63,125 bases of DNA from Bacillota bacterium. GTDB taxonomy: Bacteria; Bacillota; UBA4882; UBA8346. Position numbers and translations under genes: made by a program. Positions 17,633 to 26,661 of this stretch are shown here, in pieces. Numbering within the stretch: position 1 is the stretch's first letter; the number at the start of each line of letters is the position of its first letter. The stretch covers positions 1-63,125 of the forward strand of contig JAEZJK010000078.1 in assembly GCA_023415835.1 (NCBI GenBank), read 5' to 3'. Under the pieces are notes generated by a model that did no database searches, was not told where the DNA came from, and was given only the letters and a program-made list of their open reading frames with translations.

Positions 17633-17845
17633 CTTCTCGGAGAGTAGCCGGAAGTTTAGGAGTCAGGAGCCTGGAGTATAAGAATGGCGTTGGAGCCTAA
17701 TATAGAGTAAAAGATTGAAGATTAAAAAGCCAAGGAAACCAGTTTCATCTCGAAGGTTTTTGATTTTTAAGCATTATCAAAAATCATACTGGCTCTTGTC
17801 GCATGGCTCTTGACTACTATAGACCATAGAGTAAAGGATGGAAAC
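17633..17845 (+). repeat. Filler repeats between carB and pyrK
   Basis: About 210 bases of low-complexity pieces such as AGGAGTCAGGAGCCTGGAG and a loose palindrome around TTTTTGATTTTTAAGCATTATCAAAAATCA. No clear promoter, terminator or gene is visible. An in-frame TTG at 17810 is not used. Confidence 0.4.
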
Positions 17846-18628
17846 ATGCATTTAGTCCAATCGGTAATTAGCGAAATTAAACAAGTGGGGCCGGGTTATT
17901 TTCGGTTAAAATTGATCGCTTCCAAAATTGCAGCGGCTGCGAAACCGGGACAATTTATTCAAATCCGGGTTGCGGATGAACTTAGCGTTGATCCTTTATT
18001 GGCAAGGCCGGTCAGTATTTTCCGGATCAATAGGGGGGAAGGTAGCATTTCCTTACTGTTTAAGGTTGTCGGCAGGGGTACGAAGTTATTGGCATCCAAA
18101 CGAAAAGGGGATACGTTGCCGATCTGGGGTCCCATTGGCAATGGTTTTGAGGTTCCGAAAGAAACGGGGAATATTGCCCTAATTGCGGGGGGAATCGGGA
18201 TGCCGCCCCTTTTTTGCTTGCAGGAGCAACTCTCTTTACAACCAAACCCACCTCGGCTCACCCTGTTTTATGGGGGAAGGGCACGCCAAGATTTGTTAGG
18301 AATTGATCTCTGGGAAAAAAGCAGCGTCCCGGTAAAGATCGCGACTGAGGATGGGAGTGCCGGTTTTAAAGGATTTGTTACTGAACTATTTGTTAATGAA
18401 CATCAAACTAATAAATACGATTTTATATTTGCTTGTGGACCGGCCCCGATGCTTGACGCAATTCAAAAAATAGCTGTATTATCAGGAATTCCCGGCCAGG
18501 TATCATTGGAAGCGCATATGGCATGTGGAGTTGGGGCTTGTTTGGGATGTACTTGCCAAACTAATAAGGGTTCCCGCCGGGTTTGTGTTGATGGACCGGT
18601 TTTCTCCATTAAGGAGGTGATCTTTTAA
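17846..18628 (+). CDS. pyrK: Dihydroorotate dehydrogenase electron-transfer subunit
   Basis: FAD and [2Fe-2S] subunit that lets PyrD class 1B use NAD. 260 residues. It has a ferredoxin-reductase-like FAD domain with RPVSIF, a nucleotide domain with LIAGGIGMPPL, and C-terminal cluster ligands in CGVGACLGCTC followed by a fourth Cys in RRVCVDGP. ATG 17846 follows AGGATGG. The stop overlaps the pyrD ATG (TAATG). Confidence 0.95.
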   Translation: MHLVQSVISEIKQVGPGYFRLKLIASKIAAAAKPGQFIQIRVADELSVDPLLARPVSIFRINRGEGSISLLFKVVGRGTKLLASKRKGDTLPIWGPIGNGFEVPKETGNIALIAGGIGMPPLFCLQEQLSLQPNPPRLTLFYGGRARQDLLGIDLWEKSSVPVKIATEDGSAGFKGFVTELFVNEHQTNKYDFIFACGPAPMLDAIQKIAVLSGIPGQVSLEAHMACGVGACLGCTCQTNKGSRRVCVDGPVFSIKEVIF

Positions 18629-19545
18629 TGAGCCAACCTTTGATGGAAGTTGAAATCGGCGGGTTAAAATTAAAGAACCCGGTTTTACCGGCTTCGGGAA
18701 CTTATGGTTATGGAAAGGAATATTCATCTTTTTTCACACCGGATTGCCTGGGAGCGGTAGTTACCAAAGGAGTGTCTTTAACACCATGGCCGGGAAACCA
18801 ATCGCCGCGAATCTGTGAAACTTCCGGAGGCATGTTAAACGCAATCGGTTTGCAAAATCCGGGGGTAGATCATTTTATAGAAGAAGCTTTACCTTTTTTA
18901 AGAATATATCAAACACCGGTGATCGTAAATATAGTTGGGAAGAAGATTGAAGAATATGCTGAAGTTGCGGAAATTTTAAATGAATACCCGGAAGTCTCCG
19001 GGTTTGAACTGAATATTTCCTGCCCTAATGTAAAAGAAGGCGGAATTGCCTTTGGGACTGATCCTTCAATGGCGGCTAAGGTTACCGGCGCGGTCCGGAA
19101 AGTTACCCAAAAGCCATTGATAGTTAAACTTTCCCCTAACGTAACCGATATCACTATTATCGCCCATCAGGTTGAAGACGCAGGCGCCGATGCGCTTAGT
19201 TTAATAAACACACTGCTGGGTATGGCGATTGACATCCGGAAGCGTCGGCCGGTATTGGGGAACCTGGTTGGGGGATTGTCTGGCCCGGCGATTAAACCGG
19301 TGGCTCTCCGAATGGTCTGGCAGACATTTCCGAAAGTAAAAATACCGTTGATCGGTATTGGGGGAATTTGTACAGCAACTGACGCAATTGAGTTTATAAT
19401 GGCCGGCGCAACTGCAATCGGGGTTGGGACCGGGACTTTTAAAGATCCTTTGGCTCCAATTAAAATTATTGAAGGAATCAGGGAGTTTCTTGTCGAAGAA
19501 GGTCTTAGCAGTATTTCTGAGCTTAAGGGCGTCGCTCATGGTTAA
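18628..19545 (+). CDS. pyrD: Dihydroorotate dehydrogenase B catalytic subunit
   Basis: FMN enzyme that oxidises dihydroorotate to orotate with PyrK. 305 residues. PASGTYGYGKEY near the N terminus, NISCPNVKEGG with the catalytic-loop Cys (about residue 131), KLSPNVTDI, and the phosphate-binding GIGGICTATDAIEF and GATAIGVGTG segments are all present. AAGGAGG lies at the end of pyrK. In the classical order pyrF would come next, but pyrE follows instead. Confidence 0.96.
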   Translation: MSQPLMEVEIGGLKLKNPVLPASGTYGYGKEYSSFFTPDCLGAVVTKGVSLTPWPGNQSPRICETSGGMLNAIGLQNPGVDHFIEEALPFLRIYQTPVIVNIVGKKIEEYAEVAEILNEYPEVSGFELNISCPNVKEGGIAFGTDPSMAAKVTGAVRKVTQKPLIVKLSPNVTDITIIAHQVEDAGADALSLINTLLGMAIDIRKRRPVLGNLVGGLSGPAIKPVALRMVWQTFPKVKIPLIGIGGICTATDAIEFIMAGATAIGVGTGTFKDPLAPIKIIEGIREFLVEEGLSSISELKGVAHG

Positions 19546-19599
19546 GGTTGCGACAACCAAGCGTCTTCTGTTCTTTAATAAGATAAGGAGGAGCCACTG

Positions 19600-20172
19600 T
19601 TGCTGGAAGAAAAAGAAATTCTAGAAATTTTACGTGAGACCAAAGTATTGCGGGAAGGGCATTTCAGATTGACCTCGGGACGCCATAGTAAAAGGTATAT
19701 GCAATGCGCCCAAGTTCTGCAGTATCCCAAGTTTACCGAGAAATTATGTGAAGATTTGGCCCGGCGTTTTAAAGGGCATGAGATCCATGCAGTTGTCGCC
19801 CCGGCGATTGGCGGAATTATTATCGCTTATGAAGTTGCCAAAGTACTCGGTGTCCGGGCGCTATTTACCGAGCGGGAAGACGGCAAAATGACTTTCCGGC
19901 GGGGATTTGACTTGGAAGATGATGAAAATGTGTTAGTTGTAGAAGATGTGATTACCACCGGAGGTTCAGTCCAAGAAGTGATCGAAGCAGTCCGGGAACG
20001 CGGCGCCAATGTTTGCGGAGTAGGGGTGCTGGTTGACCGGAGCGCCGGTAAGGTTCATTTTGGGGTACATACCGAATCCTTAATTACGGTGGAAATCAAT
20101 ACCTGGGAACCGGAGGAATGCCCTTTATGTAAAGAAGGCATCCCGATTGTAAAACCGGGGAGCAGAAAGTAA
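19600..20172 (+). CDS. pyrE: Orotate phosphoribosyltransferase
   Basis: Adds PRPP to orotate to give OMP. 190 residues. The type I PRPP loop is VLVVEDVITTGGSVQE, and FRLTSGRHSKRY near the start binds orotate. The C terminus has CPLCKEGIPIVKPGSRK, typical of clostridial PyrE. The start is TTG 19600, with AGGAGG about nine bases upstream. OMP decarboxylase (pyrF), needed for the next step, is not in the window. purE starts 22 bases after the stop. Confidence 0.95.
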   Translation: MLEEKEILEILRETKVLREGHFRLTSGRHSKRYMQCAQVLQYPKFTEKLCEDLARRFKGHEIHAVVAPAIGGIIIAYEVAKVLGVRALFTEREDGKMTFRRGFDLEDDENVLVVEDVITTGGSVQEVIEAVRERGANVCGVGVLVDRSAGKVHFGVHTESLITVEINTWEPEECPLCKEGIPIVKPGSRK

Positions 20173-20194
20173 TGATTGTAGGAGTTGATGATAT

Positions 20195-20719
20195 ATGCCG
20201 TTAGTAGGAATAGTCATGGGTAGCGATAGCGATCTCCCGATTATGAAATTGGCTGCCGAGATGTTGGAAAAATTCGGGGTAGATTACGAAATGACGGTGA
20301 TTTCAGCCCATCGTTCCCCTAAACGGGCGATTGAATATGCCTCAACTGCTATGGAACGCGGTTTGGAAGTGATCATCGCCGGAGCGGGCGGAGCTGCCCA
20401 TCTCCCCGGAGTACTGGCGGCGATGACTCCTTTGCCAGTGATTGGGGTACCTATTAAAACCAGTACCCTAGATGGGGTTGATTCACTTTATTCAATTGTG
20501 CAGATGCCGGGGGGGATTCCCGTTGCTACCGTTAGCATCAATGGAGCAAAAAATGCGGGGATTTTAGCGGTGCAGATTTTAAGTGTGGTAGATTCGACTT
20601 TACGTCTAAAAATGATTGATTATAAAAAGAAGCTTGCCAAGGAAGTTAATGATAAAAGTGTATTGCTTGAAGAGATCGGTTATAAGGAATATTTAAAACA
20701 AAAAAGTGAAAAACTTTAA
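20195..20719 (+). CDS. purE: N5-carboxyaminoimidazole ribonucleotide mutase
   Basis: Moves the carboxyl group from N5-CAIR to CAIR in purine synthesis. 174 residues. The class I PurE core GSDSDLPIM, SAHRSPKRA and GAGGAAHLPGVLAAMT is complete. The close spacing to pyrE (22 bases) and the lack of a terminator between them suggest it is transcribed with the pyr operon, upstream of and outside the riboswitch that controls the other purine genes. The usual partner purK is not present. Confidence 0.95.
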   Translation: MPLVGIVMGSDSDLPIMKLAAEMLEKFGVDYEMTVISAHRSPKRAIEYASTAMERGLEVIIAGAGGAAHLPGVLAAMTPLPVIGVPIKTSTLDGVDSLYSIVQMPGGIPVATVSINGAKNAGILAVQILSVVDSTLRLKMIDYKKKLAKEVNDKSVLLEEIGYKEYLKQKSEKL

Positions 20720-20943
20720 GAATTATTAATTATGATGGAAAATATTCGGAAATACAGATCTTATTTACAGTAAATTATCATCATCTTGACATAATTAAGG
20801 TTCAATTTATTACTAGATTGATACTATTGTGTTGTTTTTAACTAAGACCAGTTTGATATTAGTCTTTATCATTTTGAGGATTGTCATTTAAATGCAAGGG
20901 AAGATTTTTGCTCCCTAATTATTGAAACACCTTCATATATAGG
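20720..20943. other. AT-rich intergenic stretch with no recognised feature
   Basis: No convincing gene, terminator or repeat is visible between purE and the next promoter. A weak AAGGGA/TCCCTA pairing near 20900 lacks a useful T run. Confidence 0.4.
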
Positions 20944-20973
20944 TTGACAATTACTACTTCGGTTTGTTAGAAT
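20944..20973 (+). promoter_or_regulatory. Promoter of the purine operon
   Basis: TTGACA (20944-20949) and TAGAAT (20968-20973) are separated by 18 bases and sit just before the riboswitch. Confidence 0.8.
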
Positions 20974-20997
20974 TAATTTGTTTAAAAAAATAATAAA

Positions 20998-21096
20998 TGG
21001 AAGTGCACCTAGGGTTCCGCTTCAAAATGAAGGCCAGGTCCAAGTGGTGCAGGCGCTTACATAGCGTTACACCGTAGAGGGATAAAAACCCGGGCG
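20998..21096 (+). ncRNA. ykkC-family riboswitch, most likely the PRPP subtype
   Basis: The ykkC signatures are present in order: ACCTAGGGTTCCG, then CAGGTCCAAGTGGTGC, then ACACCGTAGAGGGATAAAAACCCGG. This family includes guanidine-I, ppGpp and PRPP sensors with nearly the same scaffold. The PRPP subtype is inferred because the genes controlled are purine synthesis genes, as known for ykkC subtype 2b. An expression platform with a terminator follows directly. Confidence 0.88.
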
Positions 21097-21135
21097 GATA
21101 GGTTCATTAATTGCCTATCCGTCTTATATTTTTTA
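21095..21135 (+). terminator. Riboswitch terminator
   Basis: CGGATAGG (21095-21102) pairs with CCTATCCG (21114-21121), followed by a T-rich tail. Its first bases overlap the 3' end of the aptamer (CCCGGG), which would make ligand binding compete with termination. Confidence 0.85.
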
Positions 21136-21210
21136 TAGGTTTTGTTATATTGTTGACTACTTTTGAAAGATTAGCGCCAAGATGAAATCATAATTATGGA
21201 GGTGCCCTTT

Positions 21211-22599
21211 TTGGATCGGAACATCTTTTTGAACTTAAGCCCCCTCGATCACCGTTATTATGCTTCAAATCAATCTCTCTTTACTGAACTGGCGGATTTC
21301 TTCTCCGAAAACGCTTATATTCGGTATGAGCTGAAAGTGGAAGCCGCTTTAGCTAGGGTATTGGCGAAACGCGGCCTTTGCAGCCAAGCGGTTGCCGAGG
21401 AGATTACTATAGCCTGCGACCAGGTAGCCCCGGAAGAGGTTTATTTGGAAGAAGAAATAACCAAGCATAATATCCGGGCTTTAGTAAATTGCATTCAGCG
21501 CCGGGTCAGCGAAGAGGCTAAACCTTTCGTCCATTTCACTACTACTTCAGTGGATATTATGGATTCCGCTACTGCAATGCGGTTTAAAGAGGCAACCGAA
21601 AATGTGGTCCTCCCCAAAGTTTTAGAGCTAGAAAGAATTTTGATCGAGATTACCCGGCGTGAGAAAAATACCTTGCAAGTAGGACGGACCCATGGGCAAC
21701 ATGCTGTGCCGGTTACTTTTGGATTTGCCATGGCTGAATACGTAAGCAGGTTTGGTTCCCGGATCGAATTGATCAAACAGGCTTCGCAAAACTTACGTGG
21801 GAAAATCGCCGGAGCAGTCGGCGCTTATAATGCCAGTTCGCTCTTTTTTGAAGATCCGTTTGAGTTTGAAGCGGAAGTCCTTTGGGAACTGGGCTTAAAA
21901 CCTTCGGAATATTCTAATCAAATCGTTACTCCCGAATATTTAACCGATTATATTCACGCTATTATCTCAGCTTTTGGGGTTCTCGCCAATCTGGCGGATG
22001 ATATCCGTAATTTGCAACGGACAGAAATCAGTGAAGTTGGGGAAGTATTTGAAGCAACGCAAGTCGGTTCTTCAACCATGCCCCATAAACGGAACCCCTG
22101 GAATTTTGAGCATGTAAAAAGCATGTGGAAAGAATTCATGCCGCGGATGATTACCATGTATGCCGATCAAATTTCCGAGCACCAACGCGACTTGACAAAC
22201 TCCGCATCCGGACGTTTCGTGCCCGAGATTGTGGTTGGTTTTGTAGCGGCAGTTGATCGCTTAACTAGAGTTTTACGGAAACTAGTGGTTGACCGGGAAC
22301 GAATGGCGCGCAACTTTGAATTCACCAAAGAAATGGTTATTGCCGAGCCGATTTATATTTTATTAGCCTCGATGGGGCATCCTGACGCCCATGAGGCGGT
22401 TCGGTTACTAACACTTGAGTCCCAAAAGACCGGTAAGACTCTCCGTGAGCTGTTGGTAGAACGGACCGAACTGCTTCCCTATTGGGGCAAGTTAACCCCA
22501 AACCAAAGAGAAGTGCTGGAGAATCCGGAAAAATATATCGGTCAGGCTGCCCAGAAAGCTGAATCGGTCTGTGACGCCTGGGAAAAAAGGTTATTTTAA
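21211..22599 (+). CDS. purB: Adenylosuccinate lyase
   Basis: Releases fumarate from SAICAR and from adenylosuccinate. 462 residues, with TTSVDIMDSA, VGRTHGQHAVPVTFG (catalytic His), and the family signature GSSTMPHKRNPWNFE. An ATG at 21196 is in frame but overlaps the ribosome site GGAGGTG (21198-21204). TTG 21211, six bases after it, is the natural start and gives MDRNIFLNLSPLDHRY. It is the first gene after the riboswitch. Confidence 0.96.
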   Translation: MDRNIFLNLSPLDHRYYASNQSLFTELADFFSENAYIRYELKVEAALARVLAKRGLCSQAVAEEITIACDQVAPEEVYLEEEITKHNIRALVNCIQRRVSEEAKPFVHFTTTSVDIMDSATAMRFKEATENVVLPKVLELERILIEITRREKNTLQVGRTHGQHAVPVTFGFAMAEYVSRFGSRIELIKQASQNLRGKIAGAVGAYNASSLFFEDPFEFEAEVLWELGLKPSEYSNQIVTPEYLTDYIHAIISAFGVLANLADDIRNLQRTEISEVGEVFEATQVGSSTMPHKRNPWNFEHVKSMWKEFMPRMITMYADQISEHQRDLTNSASGRFVPEIVVGFVAAVDRLTRVLRKLVVDRERMARNFEFTKEMVIAEPIYILLASMGHPDAHEAVRLLTLESQKTGKTLRELLVERTELLPYWGKLTPNQREVLENPEKYIGQAAQKAESVCDAWEKRLF

Positions 22600-22671
22600 C
22601 CCTGAATGAGTGAAAGCCATGATAATTTGATTTTGCATAAGTCAATAATTATACCGGAAGGGATACTAAAT

Positions 22672-24114
22672 ATGGAGAAACCGGATATGGTAACGGATAA
22701 TTTAATACTGGAAGATCATCAAGAAGAAGCGTGCGGAGTTTTCGGCATCTATAGTAACGATCCGAAATTTGAAGCGGCCGCTTTAACCTACCTTGGGCTA
22801 TACGCCTTGCAACACCGTGGCCAAGAAAGTGCTGGAATTGTCGTCTCCGACGGGCAACATTTTTCGATCCATAAAAACATGGGACTGGTTTCCCAGGTTT
22901 TCAACCGGGATATTCTGGAACGGTTAAAAGGCAGGATTGGTATCGGGCATGTCCGATATTCCACTACCGGTTCCAGCCAGTTGGCCAACGCACAACCCCT
23001 GGTAGCCCGGTGTTCCAGGGGTATGATGGCTGTCGCCCATAACGGTAATTTGGTTAATACCGAATCCCTCCGTTTACGGCTGGAGAATGATGGATCGGTC
23101 TTTCAAACCACTACCGATACCGAAGTGGTCATCAACCTAATCGCCAGGCATAGCAAAGAGACATTGCCCGATGCGATTATTAAAGCCGCCGGTGATTTGA
23201 AGGGATCATATTCGTTATTGATTATGAACAAAGATACCCTGATCGGGATCAGGGATCCACACGGAATCCATCCAATGTGCCTCGGTAAACTTTCCAACGC
23301 GTACATCCTGGCTTCGGAAAGTTGCGTCTTCTCGAGTGTCGGGGCGAAATTCATCCGGGACGTGGAACCCGGGGAAATCATCTTTATCGATAGCGACGGG
23401 ATCCGCAGTTATCATCTGCCCAAAGTTCCCCAACAAGCGCTCTGCGTTTTCGAATACATCTATTTTGCCAGGCCGGATAGTAATATCGACGGGCTAAACG
23501 TTCACTTGGCCCGGAAGGCGATGGGCCACCAATTGGCCGAATTATTTAAAGGCCAGGCCGATGTGGTAATTCCAGTGCCTGATACCGGAGTATCAACTGC
23601 TATCGGCTTTTCCGAGGCTTCCGGTATTCCCTATGATATCGGTTTAATTAAGAATACTTACGTTGGGCGGACATTCATCCAACCCAATCAGGAAATGCGT
23701 GATTTGGGAGTCAGGATCAAATTAAATCCGGTTGAAGGGGTTTTAAGGGGCAAACGGGTGGTAATTATCGATGATACAATTGTCAGGGGGACTACCAGTG
23801 GGAAAATCATTCATTTATTGCGTGAGGCCGGCGCTAAGGAAGTACATATGTGCGTAAGCGCCCCGCCGATTACCCACCCTTGTTATTATGGGATCGATAC
23901 TTCGATCCGGAAGGAATTAATCGCTTCTTCGCATTCGGTTGAAGAAATTCGCCGTTATATAGGAGCGGATAGTTTGACTTACCTGAATATAGAAGGCCTT
24001 TCGAAATCGCTGGCCTCAAAAGAACAATTATGTATGGCTTGTTTTGACGGTAATTACCCCATCGAAATCCCGCAAGATGAAAATACTGATAAATACTTGT
24101 TGGAGGAGAGATAG
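22672..24114 (+). CDS. purF: Amidophosphoribosyltransferase
   Basis: First committed step of purine synthesis: PRPP plus glutamine to phosphoribosylamine. 480 residues. The Ntn nucleophile Cys lies at about residue 21 in EEACGVFGIY, so a propeptide of about 20 residues must be removed. Oxygen-sensitive [4Fe-4S] ligands known from Bacillus PurF are kept (Cys in ALCVFEYIYF, HPCYYGIDTS and CMACF). The PRPP loop is VVIIDDTIVRGTTS. The frame is open to 22606, but ATG 22672 is better placed after GGAAGGGA. It ends one base before the purM start. Confidence 0.95.
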   Translation: MEKPDMVTDNLILEDHQEEACGVFGIYSNDPKFEAAALTYLGLYALQHRGQESAGIVVSDGQHFSIHKNMGLVSQVFNRDILERLKGRIGIGHVRYSTTGSSQLANAQPLVARCSRGMMAVAHNGNLVNTESLRLRLENDGSVFQTTTDTEVVINLIARHSKETLPDAIIKAAGDLKGSYSLLIMNKDTLIGIRDPHGIHPMCLGKLSNAYILASESCVFSSVGAKFIRDVEPGEIIFIDSDGIRSYHLPKVPQQALCVFEYIYFARPDSNIDGLNVHLARKAMGHQLAELFKGQADVVIPVPDTGVSTAIGFSEASGIPYDIGLIKNTYVGRTFIQPNQEMRDLGVRIKLNPVEGVLRGKRVVIIDDTIVRGTTSGKIIHLLREAGAKEVHMCVSAPPITHPCYYGIDTSIRKELIASSHSVEEIRRYIGADSLTYLNIEGLSKSLASKEQLCMACFDGNYPIEIPQDENTDKYLLEER

Positions 24115-24115
24115 C

Positions 24116-25132
24116 GTGACTGACCTTTACAAAGCTTCCGGAGTGGATATTGACGCCGGAAATGAAGCGGTTAAACGCATTAAAAAATTGGTCCAGGGAA
24201 CTTATAATCAATATGTTTTAGGGGATTTAGGCAGTTTTGGAGGGCTGTTCGCTTTCCCGTCCGCCGCATACCGTGATCCGGTATTAGTGTCAAGTACTGA
24301 CGGGGTAGGGACTAAACTCAAAATAGCCTTTGCCCTAAACCGGTATGATACTGTCGGTTACGATTTGGTCAATCATTGTGTCAATGATATTTTAGTTCAA
24401 GGAGCGAAACCCCTCTTCTTTCTCGATTATATCGGGACCGGTTCGGTTGAACCGGCTACGATTGAGGCGATCGTCTCCGGTTTGGCGCGGGGTTGCCGTG
24501 AAAACGGCGCGGTATTGATCGGCGGTGAAACCGCTGAGATGCCGGGGATGTATTCCAAGGGCGAATTCGATTTGGTCGGTACTATTATCGGAGTAGCCGA
24601 GCAAAAGCAAATAATTACCGGTTCAACCATTAAACCAGGTGATTTAGTGTTGGGCCTTCCCTCCCTAGGCTTGCATACCAATGGCTATTCATTGGCCCGC
24701 AAGATTTGTTTTGAGGATTTGGGCTTATTACCAACCGATACAGTCCCCGGATTATCCAATCCGATTGGCGAGGTATTATTGGCGCCGCACCGTTGTTATT
24801 ATCAAGAAGTATATCCGTTAATTACGGCAGGGTTGGTTAATGGTTTAGCCCATATTACCGGCGGAGGGTTTTATGATAACATTCCCCGTATTTTGCCTTC
24901 GGGATGCGGCGTCCGGATAAACAAAGGCACTTGGCCGGTGTTGCCTATTTTTGAATATCTTCAAAATAAAGGCGGCGTGCCTGACGGCCAAGCTTATCGT
25001 GTCTTTAACATGGGGATTGGAATGGTGTTAATCTGTCGGCCTGAAAATTTGGAGCGGATTCAAACGTCTTTATCAGAAGTATATCAAATCGGTACGGTGA
25101 CTGAGGGAGAACAGGTTGTTAAGATCGATTAG
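24116..25132 (+). CDS. purM: Phosphoribosylformylglycinamidine cyclo-ligase
   Basis: AIR synthase, ATP-dependent ring closure. 338 residues. Typical motifs are STDGVGTKLKIA, NHCVNDILVQGAKPLFFLDYIGTG, GGETAEMPGMY and HITGGGFYDNIPR. The start is GTG 24116 with GGAGGAGAG upstream; an open frame back to 24044 lies inside purF and is not used. Confidence 0.96.
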   Translation: MTDLYKASGVDIDAGNEAVKRIKKLVQGTYNQYVLGDLGSFGGLFAFPSAAYRDPVLVSSTDGVGTKLKIAFALNRYDTVGYDLVNHCVNDILVQGAKPLFFLDYIGTGSVEPATIEAIVSGLARGCRENGAVLIGGETAEMPGMYSKGEFDLVGTIIGVAEQKQIITGSTIKPGDLVLGLPSLGLHTNGYSLARKICFEDLGLLPTDTVPGLSNPIGEVLLAPHRCYYQEVYPLITAGLVNGLAHITGGGFYDNIPRILPSGCGVRINKGTWPVLPIFEYLQNKGGVPDGQAYRVFNMGIGMVLICRPENLERIQTSLSEVYQIGTVTEGEQVVKID

Positions 25133-25252
25133 AATTAAACCGGAGAAGCTACTGGCTACTGGCTTTTTTTCAGCTAGTTATTTGGGCCTAAGAGCAATCC
25201 ACTCAGGCCAATAGCTAATAGCAAAAAGCTAAAAGCTAACAACTAATAATAA
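25133..25252 (+). repeat. Intergenic filler repeat (AGCTAATAGC type)
   Basis: Between purM and glyA are tandem-like short words: GCTACTGGCTACTGGC, AATAGCTAATAGC, AAAAGCTAAAAGCTAAC. The same words recur near 14340, 61690 and 62770. No gene is visible. Confidence 0.6.
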
Positions 25253-25273
25253 ATGTTACAAAGGAGTGGAATT

Positions 25274-26533
25274 ATGGAAGAAAATTGGAAATTGTTATCT
25301 CAAAACGACCCCGACATTTATCAAGCGATTAAAGGGGAGGAGGAACGGGAGAAGAAAGGGATTGAATTGATTCCTTCGGAAAATTATACATATCCCGAAG
25401 TATTGGCAGCTAACGGATCTGTTTTTACTAATAAATACGCTGAGGGCTACCCCGGCAAACGATACTATGGCGGGCAAACTTATACCGATGTGATCGAAAA
25501 GTTAGCTATTGAACGGGCTAAGCAGGTATTCCGTTGTGAGCATGCTAATGTTCAAGCTCTCTCAGGATCTCCAATGAACCAAGCGGTTTATCTGGCTTTC
25601 CTGAAACCGGGGGATACAGTCTTAGGCATGGATTTGTCCCACGGCGGCCACTTGACTCATGGCGCGCCTGTATCCCATATGGGAAAAATCTTTAATTTCG
25701 TCCGTTATAAGACCCGGCCCGAAGCGGGTGGTAAAATTGACTTTGACGATTTAATGCGGGTGGCGAAGGAAACCAAACCAAAAATCGTGCTTTGTGGGTA
25801 TACTTCTTATCCAAGGGATTACAATTATGAGGATTTTAAAAAAGTTGCCAACGCGGTGGGGGCAATTACCATGGCTGATGTGTCGCATATCGGCGGTTTG
25901 ATTGCCGGTGGTGTGATGCGCAATCCCTTCGATTACGGGTTTGATATCGTTACTACCACTACCCATAAAAGCTTAAGAGGCCCTCGCGGCGGTTTGATTT
26001 TATGCCGGGCTCAATATGCATCTGATATCGATAAGTCGGTCTTCCCCGGGCTCCAAGGCGGACCGCATATGCATACTGTCGCCGGAATCGCCGTTACCCT
26101 TAGTAAAGCGCTTGAACCGGAGTTTAAAGTTTATGCGGCTCAAACCCTAAAAAACGCCAAGGCATTAGCGGAGTCGCTGCTTAATAACGGCGCCCAGTTA
26201 ATTACCGGTGGCACCGATAACCACATGATGGTGATTAATACCGTCTCCAGTTTTGGTATCGACGGTAAAGAAGCGGAAAAGGTTTTAGATCGGGTAAGTA
26301 TTACTACCAATAAACAAATCATTCCCGATGACCCCAATCCGCCGCTCCGGCCCAGTGGTATCCGGCTGGGTACCCCGGCGGCAACTACCCGCGGCATGAA
26401 AGAGGACGAGATGAAAAAGATTGGCGAGTGGATCGTCAGCGCCCTAAAAAATCACCAAAATGAAACCCATCTTGAAGAAGTTAAGCGGAATGTGGAAACT
26501 TTTTGTTCCAAATATCCGGTACCGGGGATTTAA
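25274..26533 (+). CDS. glyA: Serine hydroxymethyltransferase
   Basis: PLP enzyme that makes glycine and methylene-THF from serine, supplying both glycine and one-carbon units to purine synthesis. 419 residues. The PLP lysine is in TTTTHKSLRGPRGG, with ENYTYPEV, YAEGYPGKRYYGG and MADVSHIGGLIAGG elsewhere. ATG 25274 follows AAGGAG at seven bases. Its place inside the purine operon fits that supply role. Confidence 0.96.
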   Translation: MEENWKLLSQNDPDIYQAIKGEEEREKKGIELIPSENYTYPEVLAANGSVFTNKYAEGYPGKRYYGGQTYTDVIEKLAIERAKQVFRCEHANVQALSGSPMNQAVYLAFLKPGDTVLGMDLSHGGHLTHGAPVSHMGKIFNFVRYKTRPEAGGKIDFDDLMRVAKETKPKIVLCGYTSYPRDYNYEDFKKVANAVGAITMADVSHIGGLIAGGVMRNPFDYGFDIVTTTTHKSLRGPRGGLILCRAQYASDIDKSVFPGLQGGPHMHTVAGIAVTLSKALEPEFKVYAAQTLKNAKALAESLLNNGAQLITGGTDNHMMVINTVSSFGIDGKEAEKVLDRVSITTNKQIIPDDPNPPLRPSGIRLGTPAATTRGMKEDEMKKIGEWIVSALKNHQNETHLEEVKRNVETFCSKYPVPGI

Positions 26534-26562
26534 CGCGATGGCTGGCGGTTACCTGAGCTAAA

Positions 26563-26619
26563 GTTTGAAGTTTAAAGAGTGAAGAGTGAAATTATCTGAA
26601 GTTATTTCAAACTTCAAAC
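26563..26619 (+). repeat. Inverted repeat between glyA and purN
   Basis: GTTTGAAGTTT (26563-26573) and AAACTTCAAAC (26609-26619) are perfect complements. There is no T run, so it is not a classical terminator. It could be a processing hairpin or a repeat remnant. Confidence 0.55.
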
Positions 26620-26661
26620 CTCACATTTCACAATTCATATGGGGGAGCGATTAGTAAGAAT

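Noticed and set aside
20998..21096. Guanidine-I riboswitch
   Set aside because: The scaffold is the same family, but the controlled genes are purine synthesis genes, not guanidine exporters or carboxylases; the PRPP subtype is preferred.
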